Shown here: positions 1-7,726 of the stretch, in pieces
Numbering within the stretch: position 1 is the first letter of the stretch
How the letters are laid out: every line of letters starts with the position of its first letter
Origin: JALTBU01 sp964410645
GTDB taxonomy: Bacteria > Campylobacterota > Campylobacteria > Campylobacterales > Nautiliaceae
NCBI GenBank assembly: GCA_964410645.1
Contig: CAYPHV010000030.1
Span: forward strand, 1 to 14,856
Direction of reading: 5' to 3'
DNA length: 14,856 nt
Program-made: the position numbers and the translations under genes
Notes under the pieces: model-generated
Seen by the model: only the letters and a program-made list of their open reading frames with translations
Databases searched by the model: none
Told to the model about the DNA's origin: nothing

Positions 1-1175
1 TTTTATTTATAGGCTCTATTGCAGAATCACTTCCTCTTTTAGGAATGTTCTTTCCGATGGAAACATATACCATTATTTTGGGAATTTTTACGTATAAGGG
101 TATTGTTGATTTGAAAACAGCAATTATAGTTGCTTTTTTAGGTTTATTGACAGGAGATATTATAGGGTTTTATTTAGGCAGGAAATTAGGAGAGAAATAT
201 GTCAAAAATCATGCAAAAAAATTAAAAATAACGCACGAAAAATATAACAGATTAAAATTTTTAATAAACAATAATTTAATAAAAGCTCTATTTATAGGAA
301 GAACTACCAATATAACCCGCTGGATTGTCCCTTTTTTAGCCGGTGCTAACAATGCGGATTTTAAAAAATTCGTTCTTGCAAATATTGTAACAGGTCTTTT
401 CTGGTCGTCTATTTTTATTTTGGGTGGATATTTTTTAGGAGATCTGTTTGAAATTTATGGAAAATATGTGGGATTTGGGATATTAACTGCTACAATTATC
501 AGTTATTTTATATATAAGTTTTTCAAACATAATCAAAAATATTTTCAAAAAGAAGATACAAAACTTTTGATTTTAAATATTTTTGGAATTTATCTTTTTT
601 CCAAAATGCTTGAAGATGTGGGCGATTTAGAGTTAATAACAAAATGGGATTTTTGGATAAGCAAACATATTTATGAAATTTATAATCCAATTCTAAATAA
701 AATAATAATTTTTATAACTTCAATAAATAATCCATTGGAAATTACTATCATTACAACAATTATTGTAATTTATATGATAATAAAAAAATATTATTATAAA
801 GCCATATTTTTTGCAGTTTCTATTTCCGGAACCGGGATATTAGTGGAAATTATTAAAAATATAGTTAAAAGAGAAAGGCCCCCTCATTATCTGATAGAAG
901 TTAGCGGATATTCTTTTCCTTCAGGTCATGCCACTTTAAGCACCGCATTAGCATTGGGTCTGTATTTAATTTTAAAAGATAAAGTAAATAAAAAAAATTT
1001 GTTAATATTGTGTATAATTTATCCGATACTGATTTCTTTTAGCAGGGTTTATCTGAATGTGCATTATTTAAGCGATGTAATAGCCGGAATTGGGCTTGGG
1101 CTTTTTTGGGTCAGTTTCACAGCTTTGATTTTTAAACTAATTAAGGAAAAAAATGAAACCAAAATATTCAATTAA
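1..1175 (+). CDS. DedA / PAP2 phosphatase fusion membrane protein (5' partial)
   Basis: The reading frame is open to the left edge (first whole codon at 3), so the true start lies outside; the ATG at 45 is internal, because DedA-like residues with a Glu (24-26) precede it. The first part is a DedA (SNARE-associated/VTT) domain: a Glu-rich re-entrant segment, a YLGRKLG motif, and an Arg-containing stretch (Arg codons at 300 and 318) followed by a helix with small residues. The second part is a PAP2 acid phosphatase with all three signature motifs: K-x6-RP (855-881), PSGH (918-929) and SR-x5-H-x3-D (1041-1076), set among membrane helices. DedA proteins include undecaprenyl-phosphate translocases, and PAP2 enzymes dephosphorylate undecaprenyl pyrophosphate, phosphatidate or phosphatidylglycerol phosphate. 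I infer a role in lipid-carrier or phospholipid-phosphate turnover at the inner membrane; the substrate is unknown. The end overlaps dgkA by 23 nt. Confidence 0.88.
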   Translation, partial: LFIGSIAESLPLLGMFFPMETYTIILGIFTYKGIVDLKTAIIVAFLGLLTGDIIGFYLGRKLGEKYVKNHAKKLKITHEKYNRLKFLINNNLIKALFIGRTTNITRWIVPFLAGANNADFKKFVLANIVTGLFWSSIFILGGYFLGDLFEIYGKYVGFGILTATIISYFIYKFFKHNQKYFQKEDTKLLILNIFGIYLFSKMLEDVGDLELITKWDFWISKHIYEIYNPILNKIIIFITSINNPLEITIITTIIVIYMIIKKYYYKAIFFAVSISGTGILVEIIKNIVKRERPPHYLIEVSGYSFPSGHATLSTALALGLYLILKDKVNKKNLLILCIIYPILISFSRVYLNVHYLSDVIAGIGLGLFWVSFTALIFKLIKEKNETKIFN

Positions 1176-1509
1176 AAAAAATTTTTTATATGCAGTAGAC
1201 GGAATGAAAGAAGTTATAAAAGAAAAATCATTTCAAATAGAAATATTTGCTTTTTTTGTTGCGATAATCTTACTTTTTATATTTTCTTATCCCTTATGGG
1301 CAAAAGTATTTATGCTTGCTTCACTTTTTATTCCTCTTGTTGCCGAAAGTTTCAATACGGCAATTGAAAAAACTGTTGATTTGACACAAAAAGATTTTCA
1401 CCGTTTTGCAAAACAAGCTAAAGATATAGCGGCTTTTGGAGTATTTTTAAGTATTTTTATCCCAATATTAATATGGTTAGGCTTTATTTTATACTTTAAA
1501 GGTTTTTAA
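1153..1509 (+). CDS. dgkA: Diacylglycerol kinase DgkA
   Basis: A 118-residue integral membrane kinase that phosphorylates diacylglycerol to phosphatidate with ATP. The length and three-helix plan fit the prokaryotic DgkA family. The conserved residues fall at a constant offset of four from the E. coli enzyme: E24, E30, E65, N68, E72, D76 and K90-D91, with the ESFNTAIE core on helix 2. A clear AAGGA site lies just before the ATG, inside the end of the DedA-PAP2 gene, so translation is probably coupled to it. In Gram-negatives DgkA usually recycles diacylglycerol left after head-group transfer to envelope glycans; in Firmicutes relatives phosphorylate undecaprenol. Coupling to a PAP2 phosphatase leaves both lipid substrates possible. 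The family call is firm; the lipid preference is inference. Confidence 0.94.
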   Translation: MKPKYSIKKNFLYAVDGMKEVIKEKSFQIEIFAFFVAIILLFIFSYPLWAKVFMLASLFIPLVAESFNTAIEKTVDLTQKDFHRFAKQAKDIAAFGVFLSIFIPILIWLGFILYFKGF

Positions 1510-2654
1510 TGATAAACAAAAATATAATAGCTCTTGGATTTGTCAGTTTTTTTACTGATATGGCAAGTTCCATGGTTACAACTATTTTACCTCTGTATAT
1601 TGTTTATATTCTACATGATGGAATTGATGAACTTGGCATTGTAGTTGCCGTTGCTACATTTATAAGCTATTTTTTTAGAATTATTTTTGGAATAATGAGT
1701 GACAAATATCAAGTAGTCAAACCTTTTGTAGTGACAGGTTATGTCATCTCAGCGGTTACAAAACCTTTACTTGGATTTGCAAACGGCTGGGAAAGTATTG
1801 CTTTTTTAAGAGGGCTTGAAAGAATAGGGAAGGCCGTAAGAAGTGCAACAAAAGACAGATTAATTTCTTTTTATGCGGGAAAAAAATCAGGAAAAAGTTT
1901 TGGCTTCCATAAAACACTTGATATTGCAGGAGAAATGAGTGGGGCTATAATTGTATTTTTTATACTAAAATATTGGGGAGAAGATATAAATGTTTTTAAA
2001 AATACATTTTTTATTACAATAATTCCTGGAATCATTGCGGTTATAATTGTAATCTTTTTTGTAGAAAATGTGCCTTTTAAAAAGAAGAAAAAACAAACAT
2101 TCAATCTAAGTCAGGATAAAAAAGTCTTGCCTTTGCTTTTTATCTATTTTGGATTTTTATTTTTTATGTTTAGTCAAGAATATTTTATTATTAAAGCAAA
2201 AGAAACAGGTTTTCAAATGGCGTATATTCCTCTTTTAGTAATTTTACTTAATTTTACTCAAACAGTTACAAGCTATTGTTTCGGTGTGTTGATTGATAAA
2301 ATTGGGGAAAAGATAATTTTGACCATTTCTTTTTTATTCGGATTTTTATCTATTGTAAGTTTATATTTTAATTTAATTGTTTTAGGATTCATATTATTAG
2401 GGCTGTTTTTAGTTAGCAGTATTAATTCAATGAGAAGCTATATTTCTGATAATGCAAAAAACAAAGCAAGTGTTTATGGAATATTATATGGCGGAATTGC
2501 TATAAGTTCATCACTTGGCACTGTTATAATAGGTAATATTTGGCAGCATATGGGAGAAAAAGCCGCTGAAATTTACAGTATATGCGGAATCGGCGTTCTT
2601 TTTTTATTTTTTTTAAGTAAAATTATATCATCGCAAATTGATGAATTATATTAA
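1509..2654 (+). CDS. MFS family transporter
   Basis: A 381-residue polytopic protein with about 12 predicted membrane segments. The N-terminal part (FFTDMASSM, then GIMSDKY after helix 2, then GYVISAVTKPLLG and an Arg-rich LRGLERIGKAVRSATKD loop) resembles the MFS subgroup whose members carry an FTD-x-SEM start, a motif A loop and a D-R-x-GKGxR-x-PRD loop. A basic run of lysines near residue 195 marks the central cytoplasmic loop between the two six-helix halves. The ATG shares its A with the dgkA stop (TAATG), and an AAAGG site lies within the dgkA end, so the three genes are one transcription unit. The substrate cannot be told from sequence. Efflux or uptake of a small metabolite is all that can be said. 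Confidence 0.85.
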   Translation: MINKNIIALGFVSFFTDMASSMVTTILPLYIVYILHDGIDELGIVVAVATFISYFFRIIFGIMSDKYQVVKPFVVTGYVISAVTKPLLGFANGWESIAFLRGLERIGKAVRSATKDRLISFYAGKKSGKSFGFHKTLDIAGEMSGAIIVFFILKYWGEDINVFKNTFFITIIPGIIAVIIVIFFVENVPFKKKKKQTFNLSQDKKVLPLLFIYFGFLFFMFSQEYFIIKAKETGFQMAYIPLLVILLNFTQTVTSYCFGVLIDKIGEKIILTISFLFGFLSIVSLYFNLIVLGFILLGLFLVSSINSMRSYISDNAKNKASVYGILYGGIAISSSLGTVIIGNIWQHMGEKAAEIYSICGIGVLFLFFLSKIISSQIDELY

Positions 2655-2702
2655 TATACAATATTACAATACAAAATTTGGTAATTTTATTGAAGGTATT
2701 GA

Positions 2703-2763
2703 AATTTAAAAAGAATAATTGAAACAGTTATTTACTTAACATAATGTATATTCTCTTTAAATT
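2703..2763. repeat. Imperfect inverted repeat in convergent gap, possible bidirectional terminator
   Basis: In the 136-bp space between the convergent MFS and dctM genes, 2703-2717 and 2749-2763 are reverse complements at 14 of 15 positions. The 31-nt loop itself holds a small GTTA/TAAC dyad (2727-2730 and 2737-2740). The arms carry A- and T-runs, so an RNA hairpin would form from either strand, but the stem is AT-rich and lacks the usual GC core followed by a T-tract. Its position between two gene ends suits shared termination. The rest of the gap shows no open frame or RNA gene. Confidence 0.35.
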
Positions 2764-2790
2764 AATTTCATTTGCCTCTTCAAGTCTATA

Positions 2791-4083
2791 TTAATTAACC
2801 AAAATAGTTACAAATTTTGGAAAAGCAACAACAATAATCAATACTAATAACTGTATAAAAATAAATGGAATAATTCCTATATATAAATCTTTTGTATTTA
2901 TTCTATCTCCGGCAGCTCCCTTTAAATAAAACAGACTAAAACCAAAAGGCGGTGTCAAAAATGATGTTTGAAGGTTTATTGCAATAAGTATAGCAAACCA
3001 AAGCATATTAATATTGAAAGCATGAATTATTGGAATTAAAATAGGAATAACAATAAAACAAATTTCAATAAAATCGACGAAAAATCCTAGAAAAAAGATC
3101 AATGCCATTGTAATAGCTACAAAAGCATATTTACTTGAAACAGAACTTGTAAAAAAATGAGTTATTATATCGCCTGCACCGCTTTCGTTAAATACAAGCG
3201 AAAAAGCTTTAGCACCAATTAAAATCATAAAAATCATTGAAGTAATTTTTACTGTTTCAACACAAGCGTATCTAATTAATTTAAAACTAAAAGTACGGTA
3301 AAACATTGTTAAAATAACAGAACCAAAAGCACCTACTGCCGCTGATTCTGTAGGAGTGGCAACTCCTGCAAAAATACTTCCTAAAACTAAAACAATTAAA
3401 ATAATAGGTGCAACTAAACTTTTGGCAGCCTGAATTAATATTTTTGAATACGGCTCATCTGATTTAATAGCAGGGGCAACTTCCGGTTTCAAAAAAGCAA
3501 TTATTAAAATATATACAATATAAAAAAAAACTATTAAAAATCCGGGAATTAACGCTGCTTTAAACAAATCCCCTACACTAATTTGCATGACAGCTCCAAG
3601 AACAATCAGAACAATACTCGGAGGTATAATTTGTCCAAGCGTACCGCTGGCCGCAATTACTCCGCTGGCAAGACGCGGTGAATAATTATGCCTAAGCATT
3701 ACAGGAAGAGAAATAACCGTCATCATAACAACGCTTGCACCTACAATTCCAGTGGAAGCCGCCAAAATAGCTCCGACAATAACTATTGCAATAGCCAGAC
3801 CCCCTCTTATTCCGCCAAATAGTTTACCGATTGATTCAAGCATATTTTCTGCAATTTTACTTTTTTCCAGAATAAATCCCATAAAAATAAAAAGAGGAAC
3901 TGCCATTAATGTAAAATTATGCATAATTCCGTATATTCTGTATGGCAACAAACCGAATACATTTAACCCTATGTTTGGATCAATGAAAGCTGCAAAAATA
4001 GCACTGCCACCAAAAGCAAAAGCAACCGGAACTCCTACCATTAATAAAATAAACGCTACAACAAAAAGAATTATCCCTGTCAT
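2791..4083 (-). CDS. dctM: TRAP transporter large permease subunit DctM
   Basis: A 430-residue membrane protein of the DctM family, the large permease of tripartite ATP-independent periplasmic transporters, which import organic acids and similar solutes using a sodium gradient. The length is typical and roughly 12 helices are visible. Family marks include the N-terminal MVGVPVAFAFG segment, the GASVVMMTVISLPVML region, a GTLGQIIPPS motif near residue 150 and the matching second-half motif around FFLGFFVDFIEICFIVIPI. The ATG at 4083 overlaps the dctQ stop as ATGA, so the two permease genes are translationally coupled. No DctP-type solute-binding gene follows: the next gene is convergent. The subunit class resembles the mannitol/chloroaromatic-type group by its partner, but the real substrate is unknown. 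Confidence 0.93.
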   Translation of the reverse strand: MTGIILFVVAFILLMVGVPVAFAFGGSAIFAAFIDPNIGLNVFGLLPYRIYGIMHNFTLMAVPLFIFMGFILEKSKIAENMLESIGKLFGGIRGGLAIAIVIVGAILAASTGIVGASVVMMTVISLPVMLRHNYSPRLASGVIAASGTLGQIIPPSIVLIVLGAVMQISVGDLFKAALIPGFLIVFFYIVYILIIAFLKPEVAPAIKSDEPYSKILIQAAKSLVAPIILIVLVLGSIFAGVATPTESAAVGAFGSVILTMFYRTFSFKLIRYACVETVKITSMIFMILIGAKAFSLVFNESGAGDIITHFFTSSVSSKYAFVAITMALIFFLGFFVDFIEICFIVIPILIPIIHAFNINMLWFAILIAINLQTSFLTPPFGFSLFYLKGAAGDRINTKDLYIGIIPFIFIQLLVLIIVVAFPKFVTILVN

Positions 4084-4706
4084 TTTTCACCTTTTAACAA
4101 TAAATAAAAATTTTTTCTTATTTCTCCGGCACTTTGAATCCATACCATAAGAAATGCCCAAAACTCCATACTTTTTATAATCCATCTAAAAGGAAGACCT
4201 CCCGGATCTGAACTGGTTTCGTTTTCTGCCACTGACATTTGAACAAAAGGTACCGCTTCGATTAATATTAACGTGCTAAGAGGTACAACAAATATTACGA
4301 GTGAAAATATATTTACAAATTTTTTCATTCTAAAAGGAAATTTGTCATAAAAAATATCTACCCTAACATGCTTATCTTTACTTAATGTATAAGCAATGGT
4401 AAATAAAAATACTATATCATACAAATGCCATTCCAATTCCTGTAAAGCAATACTGCCGGCGGAAAACAATTTTCTCATAATTACCTCATACGTTACCAGC
4501 AGTGTTAGCAGAATTAAACAAATGCTTGAAATTATCATAAAAAATTTAGATAATTTATCACTTATATAATCTATTTTGGGAATACAAGAAAAAATTATAA
4601 TTAAAATTATTGATCCGAATATCACTTTATCTATATGATAGGTTAACGGATTTAAAATATTAATAATAAAATTTAAAAAATTTCTATACCAATTGACAAT
4701 TACCAT
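4080..4706 (-). CDS. dctQ: TRAP transporter small permease subunit DctQ
   Basis: A 208-residue membrane protein that pairs with DctM. The core has the four helices expected of DctQ, plus the family motif region ELEWHLYDIVFLFTIAYTLSKD followed by HVRVDIF, and an SSDPGGLPFRW segment before the last helix. These resemble the subgroup annotated as mannitol/chloroaromatic-type TRAP small subunits. About 30-45 residues from the start there is an extra hydrophobic stretch (IILIIIFSCI), so the protein seems to have one more membrane segment than a standard DctQ. The ATG at 4706 is supported by an AAGGAG site at 4712-4717 with 5-nt spacing that overlaps the murF stop codon. This ties its translation to murF. 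Confidence 0.9.
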   Translation of the reverse strand: MVIVNWYRNFLNFIINILNPLTYHIDKVIFGSIILIIIFSCIPKIDYISDKLSKFFMIISSICLILLTLLVTYEVIMRKLFSAGSIALQELEWHLYDIVFLFTIAYTLSKDKHVRVDIFYDKFPFRMKKFVNIFSLVIFVVPLSTLILIEAVPFVQMSVAENETSSDPGGLPFRWIIKSMEFWAFLMVWIQSAGEIRKNFYLLLKGEK

Positions 4707-4711
4707 TATTT

Positions 4712-4717
4712 CTCCTT
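4712..4717 (-). promoter_or_regulatory. dctQ ribosome binding site overlapping murF stop
   Basis: AAGGAG on the minus strand, 5 nt before the dctQ ATG. It shares bases with the murF TAA (4716-4718), which fixes the dctQ start and implies coupling between murF and the TRAP genes. Confidence 0.75.
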
Positions 4718-6146
4718 ATAAATATTCTGGGGCATCGTTGCTAAAAATAATTAAATCTCCCGATTTTGTCAAATCTGCTAATATTTTTTCAAGTTTGCTT
4801 TTATCAGCAACATACACTTTGTTTGTATTGGAAATATTTTTACATAAAATATCTTTATTAATATTTCCGGTAATGATTGCCAAATCAAAAATTTCATCTA
4901 TTTTTTGGGCAATCTTTTTATTTAATTCGTTATTCGCCTCGACAAGTCCAGGCGTAACAATCACTTTTCTACCCGAATATGTACTGATTAAATCAAAACT
5001 TTTTAGCATTCCTTCAACATTTCCGTTAAAACTGTCATCAATAATAATTTTTCCGCCTGCCTCAATTTTTTGAAGCCTGTGTGGAACGCTTTTTAATTTT
5101 AGCACTTTTAATTTTATTTTTTCAATATTTTTAATAAATTCCAAGGCACAATATATAGCAAGTGTTACATTTACGGAATTAAATTCTCCTAAAAGAGAAG
5201 TTTTAAAATGATGAATTTTATTATTTATTTTTATATCCCATTCTGTTCCACTAAGATTTGATCTGATATTTATTATTTTATTCTTGAGCGAAATTACTTT
5301 TTTATTATCTATTTTTTCGTAAGAAAACCCTTTTAGTAATTTTGGGGTTTCAAATATTTCAAGTTTTGTTTTTTGAATATTTTCCAAAGTTTTAAAATAT
5401 TCTATATGTTGCGGACCAATCTCGCCTAAAATTGAATAATTATTTTCTAAAAAAGTTACTATTTCTTTTATATCGCCTTTTTCTCTGGCTCCGGCTTCTG
5501 TAATATAAATTTCAGTATTTTCAGGCAATGAAGTATTAATATCCAAAACAATGCCTTTTATGGTGTTTACACTTCTTGGGGTTTTATAAACTTTGAAATC
5601 ATTTTTTAGCAATTGATACAGAAAATTTTTAATGGAAGTTTTTCCGTAACTACCTGTAATAGTAATAATTATGGGGTTTATCCGTTTTAATTTTTCTTTT
5701 GCCACAGATTTATATTTTAAAAACATAATATTTTCTATGATCATACTAATAAATAGTGCAATAACTATAACGCCAAACGCGGCGATTCCAGGGTTATAAT
5801 GTAATTTATTCATAACCGCCAAATTTAAAGTTTCACTCAGTCCCAAAATTAAAAAAAATCTTTTTACTCTTTTTGTAGGCTTTAATGTTTTATTTATTTT
5901 TTTGAACCATATAAAAAGCGCCGGAATCAAACCGAAAAAAAGATATATCCAAAAAAACTTATACGCAAAAATATAAGTTAAAACAGGAATAATAAAATAA
6001 AAAATATGCCATTTATAATTATGAAAATGAAAGATTATTCTGTTTATTTTATAGTTATACCATTGTAAAACAGTAATCAAATAAAATCCCAAAATATAAA
6101 CAGTAAGAAAATGTATAATTAAATTTGCTATATCGCGAATACTCAA
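4716..6146 (-). CDS. murF: MurF-type ligase with membrane-spanning N-terminus
   Basis: Probable UDP-MurNAc-tripeptide:D-alanyl-D-alanine ligase, the last cytoplasmic step of peptidoglycan precursor synthesis. From residue 164 it is a Mur ligase: P-loop TGSYGKTS (164-171), a TPRSVNT segment, an ITEAGAREKGDI stretch matching the MurF E-x-G motif, HIEYFKTLENIQKTK, LLGEFNSVN, and near residue 365 HRLQ followed by IIDDSFNGN at the start of the C-terminal domain. The first 140 or so residues are instead four to five hydrophobic helices; the soluble UDP-binding N-domain of E. coli MurF is absent. I recall a similar layout in Campylobacter and Helicobacter MurF. The start is a TTG directly after the ddl TAA, with AAAAGG at 6154-6159; no ATG occurs in frame until after the helices. 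Placement next to ddl, which makes its substrate, supports MurF over other Mur ligases. Confidence 0.83.
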   Translation of the reverse strand: MSIRDIANLIIHFLTVYILGFYLITVLQWYNYKINRIIFHFHNYKWHIFYFIIPVLTYIFAYKFFWIYLFFGLIPALFIWFKKINKTLKPTKRVKRFFLILGLSETLNLAVMNKLHYNPGIAAFGVIVIALFISMIIENIMFLKYKSVAKEKLKRINPIIITITGSYGKTSIKNFLYQLLKNDFKVYKTPRSVNTIKGIVLDINTSLPENTEIYITEAGAREKGDIKEIVTFLENNYSILGEIGPQHIEYFKTLENIQKTKLEIFETPKLLKGFSYEKIDNKKVISLKNKIINIRSNLSGTEWDIKINNKIHHFKTSLLGEFNSVNVTLAIYCALEFIKNIEKIKLKVLKLKSVPHRLQKIEAGGKIIIDDSFNGNVEGMLKSFDLISTYSGRKVIVTPGLVEANNELNKKIAQKIDEIFDLAIITGNINKDILCKNISNTNKVYVADKSKLEKILADLTKSGDLIIFSNDAPEYL

Positions 6147-7181
6147 TTATTTACCTTTTGCCATTTGAATTTTATTTATATATTCATAATTTATATCGAT
6201 TGTTTTTTCTTTTTTTAAATTGTTAGCCAGTGTAACCAATACATTTTCAAAATCATCAAAAAGATAATTCGCCATACTTCCGGGAATTGGATTGATTTCA
6301 TTTAGATAAATTGAATTATCTTTATAAAAAAAGTCACATCTGATTAATGCGTTTTCAAACTCATTTTTGTATATTTTCGTAAAAGATTCTTTTAATTTTT
6401 TTTCCAAATTTTTATCTATTGATTCAAATGTGGTTTCTTTTCTGCTAAAATCCATATATTTTTTTTCAAAGTCAAGGAATTCTTTTTTTTGTACTTTTTC
6501 TATTTTACTAAAAATAAATTTATCTTTTATTCTGCATCCTGCCAAATTATATTCTTCAATACCTTCGGTAAAAGGCTCTGCTATTATCAAATCATCGAAT
6601 TCTTTCGCCACATCAAACGCATACTCAAATTCATATGTATTTTTTACCACGCTTACTCCGATACTGCTTCCGAGTCTTGCCGGTTTAATGATGATTGGAA
6701 AATCAAATTTTGTTTTAGGTTCATTTATAATTTCGTAATCAATTACAGCAACGTCTCTTATGCCTGCAAAAAGTTTTGTAAGAACTTTATTGTAACTTAC
6801 CGCACAGGCTTCTATCTGTGGGGTAATTGACGGTATGTCAAAAAATTCGAGCATCCCGGGTATTTTTCCGTCTTCTCCGTCTCTTCCGTGAATTAAATTT
6901 ATTGCTGTATCAAATTTTATACAGTTTTCTTTTTTAAGAATGCCTTTTTTATATTTAAAACCGCCTTTATTTATCTCAACTTTGATTGATTTTTTATATT
7001 CGCCGCTGGCAAAATATTTACTTTTCATATTGTTTTTATCTATTAGATAAAAATTTCTGTTTTTATCCAGAAACAAAAATTTTAAACTGTTATTTTTTAT
7101 TTTATCTTTTAAAGTAATTGCGCTGACAATTGAAATTTCATGTTCAAAACTGCTTCCACCGAAAATTATTAAAAATATCAT
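6147..7181 (-). CDS. ddl: D-alanine--D-alanine ligase
   Basis: A 344-residue ATP-grasp enzyme that joins two D-alanines for peptidoglycan precursors; its product is used by MurF, encoded immediately downstream. Motifs in order: GGSSFEHEIS at residues 8-17, HGRDGEDG near 97, KPARLGSSIGVS in the ATP-grasp region, EPFTEGIEEY, and near 280-300 RCDFFY then LNEINPIPGSMA, which carries the metal and D-Ala binding residues. Length and motifs match a full-length, intact enzyme. The ATG at 7181 overlaps the ruvA stop (ATGA), and a strong GGAGGGG site lies 4 nt upstream inside ruvA. The stop abuts the murF TTG with no gap, so ruvA, ddl and murF should be translated from one message. Confidence 0.97.
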   Translation of the reverse strand: MIFLIIFGGSSFEHEISIVSAITLKDKIKNNSLKFLFLDKNRNFYLIDKNNMKSKYFASGEYKKSIKVEINKGGFKYKKGILKKENCIKFDTAINLIHGRDGEDGKIPGMLEFFDIPSITPQIEACAVSYNKVLTKLFAGIRDVAVIDYEIINEPKTKFDFPIIIKPARLGSSIGVSVVKNTYEFEYAFDVAKEFDDLIIAEPFTEGIEEYNLAGCRIKDKFIFSKIEKVQKKEFLDFEKKYMDFSRKETTFESIDKNLEKKLKESFTKIYKNEFENALIRCDFFYKDNSIYLNEINPIPGSMANYLFDDFENVLVTLANNLKKEKTIDINYEYINKIQMAKGK

Positions 7182-7726
7182 TTTTCCCCTCCAAGTTTTT
7201 TTAATGCGGTTTTTATCATCTCTTCCAGGCTGCCCTTTACACCTTTAAGAGATTTGAGAATATCAGATTTCTTAAATCCCAAATTTTCAAGTGCAATTAT
7301 AACCTGTGTATGTGCAGGATTTGCTTCTTCCAATTCATATTCTCCCATTTCCATTAAAATTCTTTTAGCGCTTTTAGGCCCTATTCCCGGAACTTTTTTA
7401 AGTATGTTTACATCTTTTGTCTGAACGGCTTGTAAAAACTCGTTTGGAGTAAGAGTTGAAATAATTCCAAGTGAGGCTTTTGGCCCTACCCCGTTTATTT
7501 TGATAAGCATATCAAAAAGTTTTTTTTCATTTTTATCCAAAAAACCGTATAAACTAAATTCATTTTCTTTGATTATTTCTGTAATATAAACTAAAACTTC
7601 CTGCTGATTTTCCAATTTTGAAAAACTCATAAGAGAAACTATAACTTCGTATATAACCCCGTTGGTTTCAATTGCAATTTTTCCTTCATTTTTTTCAAAA
7701 ATTTTTCCTTTAATTGCATATATCAT
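7178..7726 (-). CDS. ruvA: Holliday junction DNA helicase subunit RuvA
   Basis: RuvA forms tetramers that hold Holliday junctions for the RuvB motor in recombinational repair. With the ATG at 7726 the protein has 182 residues, normal for the family. It shows the N-terminal OB fold (MIYAIKGKI), a LYGF strand at 59-62, and two helix-hairpin-helix DNA-binding motifs: INGVGPKAS around 77-85 and VPGIGPKSAKR around 107-117. The end is the flexible domain III that contacts RuvB. I chose this ATG because RuvA proteins begin MI-x-x-(L/I)-x-G and because AAAGG at 7733-7737 is 6 nt away; the TTG two codons earlier abuts the RBS. In the acidic pin the E. coli pair E55-D56 reads E54-N55 here. It overlaps the upstream DUF342 gene by 17 nt and ddl by 4 nt. 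Confidence 0.96.
   Translation of the reverse strand: MIYAIKGKIFEKNEGKIAIETNGVIYEVIVSLMSFSKLENQQEVLVYITEIIKENEFSLYGFLDKNEKKLFDMLIKINGVGPKASLGIISTLTPNEFLQAVQTKDVNILKKVPGIGPKSAKRILMEMGEYELEEANPAHTQVIIALENLGFKKSDILKSLKGVKGSLEEMIKTALKKLGGEK

Noticed and set aside
3752..4150. 132-codon open frame on the plus strand opposite dctM/dctQ
   Set aside because: It lies wholly antisense to two well-supported permease genes; its Pro/Ile/Lys-rich make-up is what reversed membrane-protein codons give.
4693..5073. 126-codon plus-strand frame opposite murF
   Set aside because: It is antisense to the conserved C-terminal domain of MurF, with no RBS or family resemblance.
6367..6830. Two overlapping plus-strand frames opposite ddl
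   Set aside because: They are mutually overlapping, Phe/Ser-rich reversals of the ATP-grasp domain of Ddl.
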